Assembly (NCBI GenBank): GCA_018400565.1
Contig: JAGYMP010000068.1
Span: 1-28,057 of the forward strand
DNA from: Bacilli bacterium
GTDB taxonomy: Bacteria; Bacillota_I; Bacilli_A; Izemoplasmatales; Hujiaoplasmataceae
Direction: 5' to 3'
DNA: 28,057 nucleotides
Shown: piece by piece, positions 25,036 to 28,057 of the stretch
How the letters are laid out: every line of letters starts with the position of its first letter
Position numbering within the stretch: position 1 is the first letter of the stretch
Position numbers and translations under genes: made by a program
Notes under the pieces: model-generated
Told to the model about the DNA's origin: nothing
The model's database searches: none
The model's input: only the letters and a program-made list of their open reading frames with translations

Positions 25036-26655
25036 ATGATGATGAAAAATAAATCCATCGCGGCATGGTTTTTATTGGCTTGGGTTGTTTTATCCATTAT
25101 CATCGCCCCTGCGTCTTTGAAAGCAGGTACGAAAACGGATTTGGAAGACGCCCGGTTATCTCTTTTTGAGGCCATCGCACTTGAAGATGATTCGCTTGTC
25201 AAAGCCGATGTTGAACCCTATTTTCCATATGCCGTTTATGACATCAACGCATATGATGCTTCAGCTGATGATGAGAAATATTACACAGAAGCATCATTTC
25301 AGGCATTAATCATGGATTTAAATAATATTGTTTATGACAGCAATACCGGTATTGAGGCCATCAATGCCGCTGTTGATTCTTTGGTGATCACGGAAAATGA
25401 AATCGATGGGTTGATTGAAACCGTCGATGCGTTGATCGGCGGATTGGTCACACAAGACGCATATACGGCGACCAAAGCTTTGTTTGATGATGCGAAAAAT
25501 TTGGACGGGAGTCCATACACACCGATCTCGGTGGGATCCTTTGAAGACCGCCTCGATGCGATTGAGGCCGAAATGGAAGATCCCCGCATCGGCACGGACC
25601 GTATGATTGCCCTTCGCGGTGAGATATCCGATGTTTATGATCGGTTGACAGAGAAAGCTGACAAAACCGAATTAAAACGATTGAACAATCTGGCGATTAT
25701 CGCTTATTACGAGGAACGCACGTCTTATACGGCGGATTCGTATGATGCGTTCAAAGATGCGGTCAATGCTTATGGCAATTATTTATCCGTCAACGAAATC
25801 ATCAACGATCCGAATGTGTCCCAAACCGAAGTCAATCAGTGGGAGACCTTGATTCGGGATGCACTTGATCTTTTGGTGGAACAAGTCGATCCCTCTCCTT
25901 TGCTTGCGGAATATGAAGCATTGAACGAGATGGATCTGTCTGGGTACACGCCGTCGTCAAAAGCAATCTTCACGGCGGAATTGGATCGGTTGTTTGAAAT
26001 TATCACCGGTGATAATCTTGATAGGGACACATTCAATTACGTCGATCTGGCTTTGGATGATGCGCCTGAATTGTTAATTGAAATCGCCGATGTATCGCAA
26101 TTAAGTGACCTTTTGGATGACATCGATGATATAAGAAGGGAACGGTATTCTCATGCTTCCTACGGACTTTTGATGGAAGCAGTCAGGGATGCCTCACAAA
26201 TTATTGAGAACCAAAACCGAACCGAAGAAGCGGTTCAGACGATAATCGTTCGTTTGCATGAACGCATCGATGGATTGATGCCGCGCATTGACACATTGTA
26301 CATCCGTGCAGCCGATCCGCCGCTGAATATTGATTCGTATGTGGTGACGGGAGATGCACAGATCGAATCATACTATTCGACGAACGATGAAGCGTTCACG
26401 GTGGATGAAAATGGAAATATCATACCAAAGGCGTTTGGGGAAGGTCGTGTCTACGTGGCGCTTTCAAACGACGTCGTTGAAATCATTCCGATTGTCGTGA
26501 AAGCGAATGTCAAAACTCCGACAATCGTTCTCATGGCTGTTCTCCCGGTGTTTGCCGTTATCTCCGGTGTGGCGGTCGTGACCATGAACAAAAAAAGATG
26601 GACGTCGATTGGCAAGACTTTAAAACGTCTTTTCTCAAAAAAGAAAGAGGGATGA
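25036..26655 (+). CDS. membrane-anchored surface protein with FIVAR-like and Big-like domains
   Basis: A 539-aa protein of unknown role. Residues 1-30 form a signal peptide (basic start, hydrophobic core, likely cut after SLKA). The ectodomain is acidic, lacks cysteine and appears to be a series of helical modules at about 82-138, 143-204, 215-282, 285-349 and 351-416; YTADSYDAFKDAV (about 231) and RYSHASYGLLMEAV (about 370) look like FIVAR starts. A beta module at about 418-492 contains VDENGNIIPKAFGEGRVYV, as in Big_2 domains. Residues 495-517 form a membrane span, followed by a basic tail (KRWTSIGKTLKRLFSKKK). So it is a single-pass, outward-facing adhesin-like or wall-binding protein. AAGGGAG precedes three consecutive ATGs. 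It is followed by AI-2E and PspC genes. Confidence 0.8.
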   Translation: MMMKNKSIAAWFLLAWVVLSIIIAPASLKAGTKTDLEDARLSLFEAIALEDDSLVKADVEPYFPYAVYDINAYDASADDEKYYTEASFQALIMDLNNIVYDSNTGIEAINAAVDSLVITENEIDGLIETVDALIGGLVTQDAYTATKALFDDAKNLDGSPYTPISVGSFEDRLDAIEAEMEDPRIGTDRMIALRGEISDVYDRLTEKADKTELKRLNNLAIIAYYEERTSYTADSYDAFKDAVNAYGNYLSVNEIINDPNVSQTEVNQWETLIRDALDLLVEQVDPSPLLAEYEALNEMDLSGYTPSSKAIFTAELDRLFEIITGDNLDRDTFNYVDLALDDAPELLIEIADVSQLSDLLDDIDDIRRERYSHASYGLLMEAVRDASQIIENQNRTEEAVQTIIVRLHERIDGLMPRIDTLYIRAADPPLNIDSYVVTGDAQIESYYSTNDEAFTVDENGNIIPKAFGEGRVYVALSNDVVEIIPIVVKANVKTPTIVLMAVLPVFAVISGVAVVTMNKKRWTSIGKTLKRLFSKKKEG

Positions 26656-26658
26656 TCC

Positions 26659-27795
26659 GTGAAAAGCGAAACCCGTAAAAAAATTCTTGAGTATGCTGCA
26701 ATCACAGCATTCTTATCCATTGCGCTTTATTTTATCAACCAAATATTCAATGAACAGATTGATGTGCTCTTTTATGCGATCAACATAATTGTCTTGCCGT
26801 TTTCGATTGCGTTGTTCATCAGTTATCTGTTAAACCCGCTGCATCAATTTGTCGAGAATCGGATGAAACTCAAAAAGCGGATTTTGAGCGTTGCCGTGGT
26901 TTTGTTGATCACGTTGATGGCGCTTGTCGTCATCGGATATTTCATCGGTAGTTTCATCTATGATCAGGCTTTGCTTTTCTTTGAGCGCGACTGGTCGACG
27001 ATTGTTGATTTCATTGAAACAAACCTTTTGAACAATCCAAGGATTATAGATATTTATAATCAGATAAATCACTATATACAATTGGAAAGCAGCGGACCGT
27101 TTTTAATTAATATCCTCAACGTGTTTAAAAGTGCCACCACGGTGGCGATGACCATTGTGCTCGTACCGGTGTTTTTATTTTTCCTTCTTTACAACAAACA
27201 AAAAATCTTTGAAGGCATTCTCCATACCTTTCCGGAAAAATATCAAACGCATATCAGGACGTTGGGCAAACGAAGCGATAAAGTCATCACTAAATACTTC
27301 AACGGACGGTTTTTGTCGATGTTGATCATGAGTGTGTTTTACACCGGTTTCTTTTTCCTGCTCGGGTTCAAGGAAAAAAGTGTCTTTTTCGGCTTTTTGC
27401 TCGGATTTTTGGATATCATTCCTTATCTGGGACCGTTTATCGGAACGTTGTTGCCGTTTTTATATTCATTCACGATCCAGGATCAGATGCTCTTCGGTGA
27501 ATTTTCCTGGTTGGCTGTGCTTATTGTGAACCTTGTCGGCCAATCATTGCAGGGGAATGTCTTACAACCCTACATCATGGGTAAAGAGGTGGACATGCAT
27601 CCTCTTCTTGTGCTGGTCAGTTTCATTTTCTTCGGCGCCCTTTTTGGTATCACCGGTGTAATTTTGGCGATTCCGATCACGGGTATCATCCGCACGACCC
27701 ATCGTTATTTCAAAAAACTCGGAGAAGAGGACAAAGAACCACCTTCCAAACCTTCCGGTCAAAATCAAAATGAAAGTGAGGCACATGCGACATGA
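26659..27795 (+). CDS. AI-2E family (PerM/YdbI-type) membrane transporter
   Basis: A 378-aa polytopic membrane protein of the AI-2E exporter superfamily, whose members export small molecules or exchange Na+/H+; the substrate here cannot be told. Hydrophobic segments lie at about 10-30, 34-58, 74-100, 148-176, 215-233, 239-270 and 295-345. Family landmarks include the soluble stretch between segments 3 and 4 (YDQALLFFERDWSTIV), the LDIIPYLGPFIGTLLP motif, GNVLQPYIMGKEVDMHPLLVL, and GALFGITGVILAIPITGI. It starts at GTG with AGAGGG upstream, 3 nt after the surface protein stop. The tail is hydrophilic. The stop overlaps the PspC gene as ATGA, so the genes are coupled. Confidence 0.9.
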   Translation: MKSETRKKILEYAAITAFLSIALYFINQIFNEQIDVLFYAINIIVLPFSIALFISYLLNPLHQFVENRMKLKKRILSVAVVLLITLMALVVIGYFIGSFIYDQALLFFERDWSTIVDFIETNLLNNPRIIDIYNQINHYIQLESSGPFLINILNVFKSATTVAMTIVLVPVFLFFLLYNKQKIFEGILHTFPEKYQTHIRTLGKRSDKVITKYFNGRFLSMLIMSVFYTGFFFLLGFKEKSVFFGFLLGFLDIIPYLGPFIGTLLPFLYSFTIQDQMLFGEFSWLAVLIVNLVGQSLQGNVLQPYIMGKEVDMHPLLVLVSFIFFGALFGITGVILAIPITGIIRTTHRYFKKLGEEDKEPPSKPSGQNQNESEAHAT

Positions 27796-28057
27796 CACAA
27801 AAGAAAATGCTTTACCGTGACCCGGACAACGGTGTGATCGCCGGCGTGGCCGCGGGGTTGTCCGATTACTTCGAGATTGACGTGACCATCGTTAGGTTGC
27901 TTTGGATTTTCGCTGTTATTTTCGCGGGTGGCGGAATCATCGCTTATATCATCATGGCACTCGTCGTTGAACCGAAAGAGAAGGTCATGAAACGGATGGA
28001 ACGAAAAAGGGAAGAGCAACGAAAGAAAAACGATCCGATTTATGATGCGGATGATCC
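27792..28057 (+). CDS. PspC-domain membrane protein (3' end outside window)
   Basis: The first 88 codons of a gene cut by the right edge. It begins with the PspC-type motif MLYRDPDNGVIAGVAAGLSDYF (family hallmark: R-x-x-x-x-x-x-x-x-G-V-x-x-G-L-A/S), then EIDVTIVRLLWIFAVIFAGGGIIAYIIMALVV as the transmembrane stretch, then a strongly basic Lys/Arg/Glu tail. PspC proteins in Gram-negatives sense envelope stress; in Gram-positives stand-alone PspC domains are common and less well understood. It overlaps the AI-2E gene by 4 nt and closes the visible part of the operon. Confidence 0.9.
   Translation, partial: MTQKKMLYRDPDNGVIAGVAAGLSDYFEIDVTIVRLLWIFAVIFAGGGIIAYIIMALVVEPKEKVMKRMERKREEQRKKNDPIYDADD

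Overview
This window spans a bacterial chromosomal replication origin and its two flanking arms. It looks like a low-to-mid-GC Gram-positive (Bacillota/Mycoplasmatota-type) chromosome. The gene set fits (rpmH-rnpA-yidC-jag, dnaA-dnaN, yaaA-recF-gyrB-gyrA), as do sigma-A-like promoters with TGn-extended -10 boxes, purine-rich Shine-Dalgarno sites, a YidC made as a lipoprotein, and a FIVAR-type surface protein. TGA is used throughout as a stop and TGG as Trp, so the code is standard, not the Mycoplasma code. An Acholeplasma/Izemoplasma-like lineage or a relative is my best guess, but order-level placement is inference only.

Left arm (1-13.2 kb, all minus strand, reading away from the origin). 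From left to right: gyrA (cut by the window edge), gyrB, recF and an S4-domain yaaA, forming one operon with a clear promoter; mfd with its own leader, which carries a perfect 20-bp palindrome; a short-chain dehydrogenase; then the rpmH-rnpA-yidC-jag-pth operon. That operon is driven by a full-consensus promoter (TTGACA-17-TATAAT) and ends at a terminator whose loop contains the pth stop codon. rpmH is only 47 codons and is easily missed.

Origin (13.2-15.0 kb). The spacer upstream of dnaA holds eight DnaA-box-like 9-mers, six of them in three head-to-head pairs. The dnaA-dnaN spacer holds a second, smaller set of boxes followed by a trinucleotide-periodic, AT-rich stretch. This resembles a bipartite origin with the unwinding site next to dnaN. 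Compared with the usual order dnaA-dnaN-yaaA-recF-gyrB-gyrA, the whole yaaA-recF-gyrB-gyrA block sits on the other side of the origin, inverted, but still transcribed in the direction of fork movement.

Right arm (15-28 kb, plus strand except one small membrane gene). From left to right: dnaN; a two-gene operon of a COG2509-like FAD protein and an N-acyl-D-amino-acid deacylase-like amidohydrolase; purA with a class I aminotransferase; a 71-aa membrane protein on the opposite strand sharing a bidirectional terminator; then a long probable operon of flavin-reductase-like protein, folD, purB, a FIVAR/Big surface protein, an AI-2E-family membrane protein and a PspC-domain protein that runs off the right edge. 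The purA/purB/folD/aminotransferase group links purine synthesis, aspartate supply and one-carbon metabolism.

Most of the window is ordinary housekeeping DNA. The points most worth a second look are an extra extracytoplasmic domain on YidC, the head-to-head architecture of the origin, the relocated gyrase block, the palindromic mfd leader, and the surface protein/AI-2E/PspC gene group.
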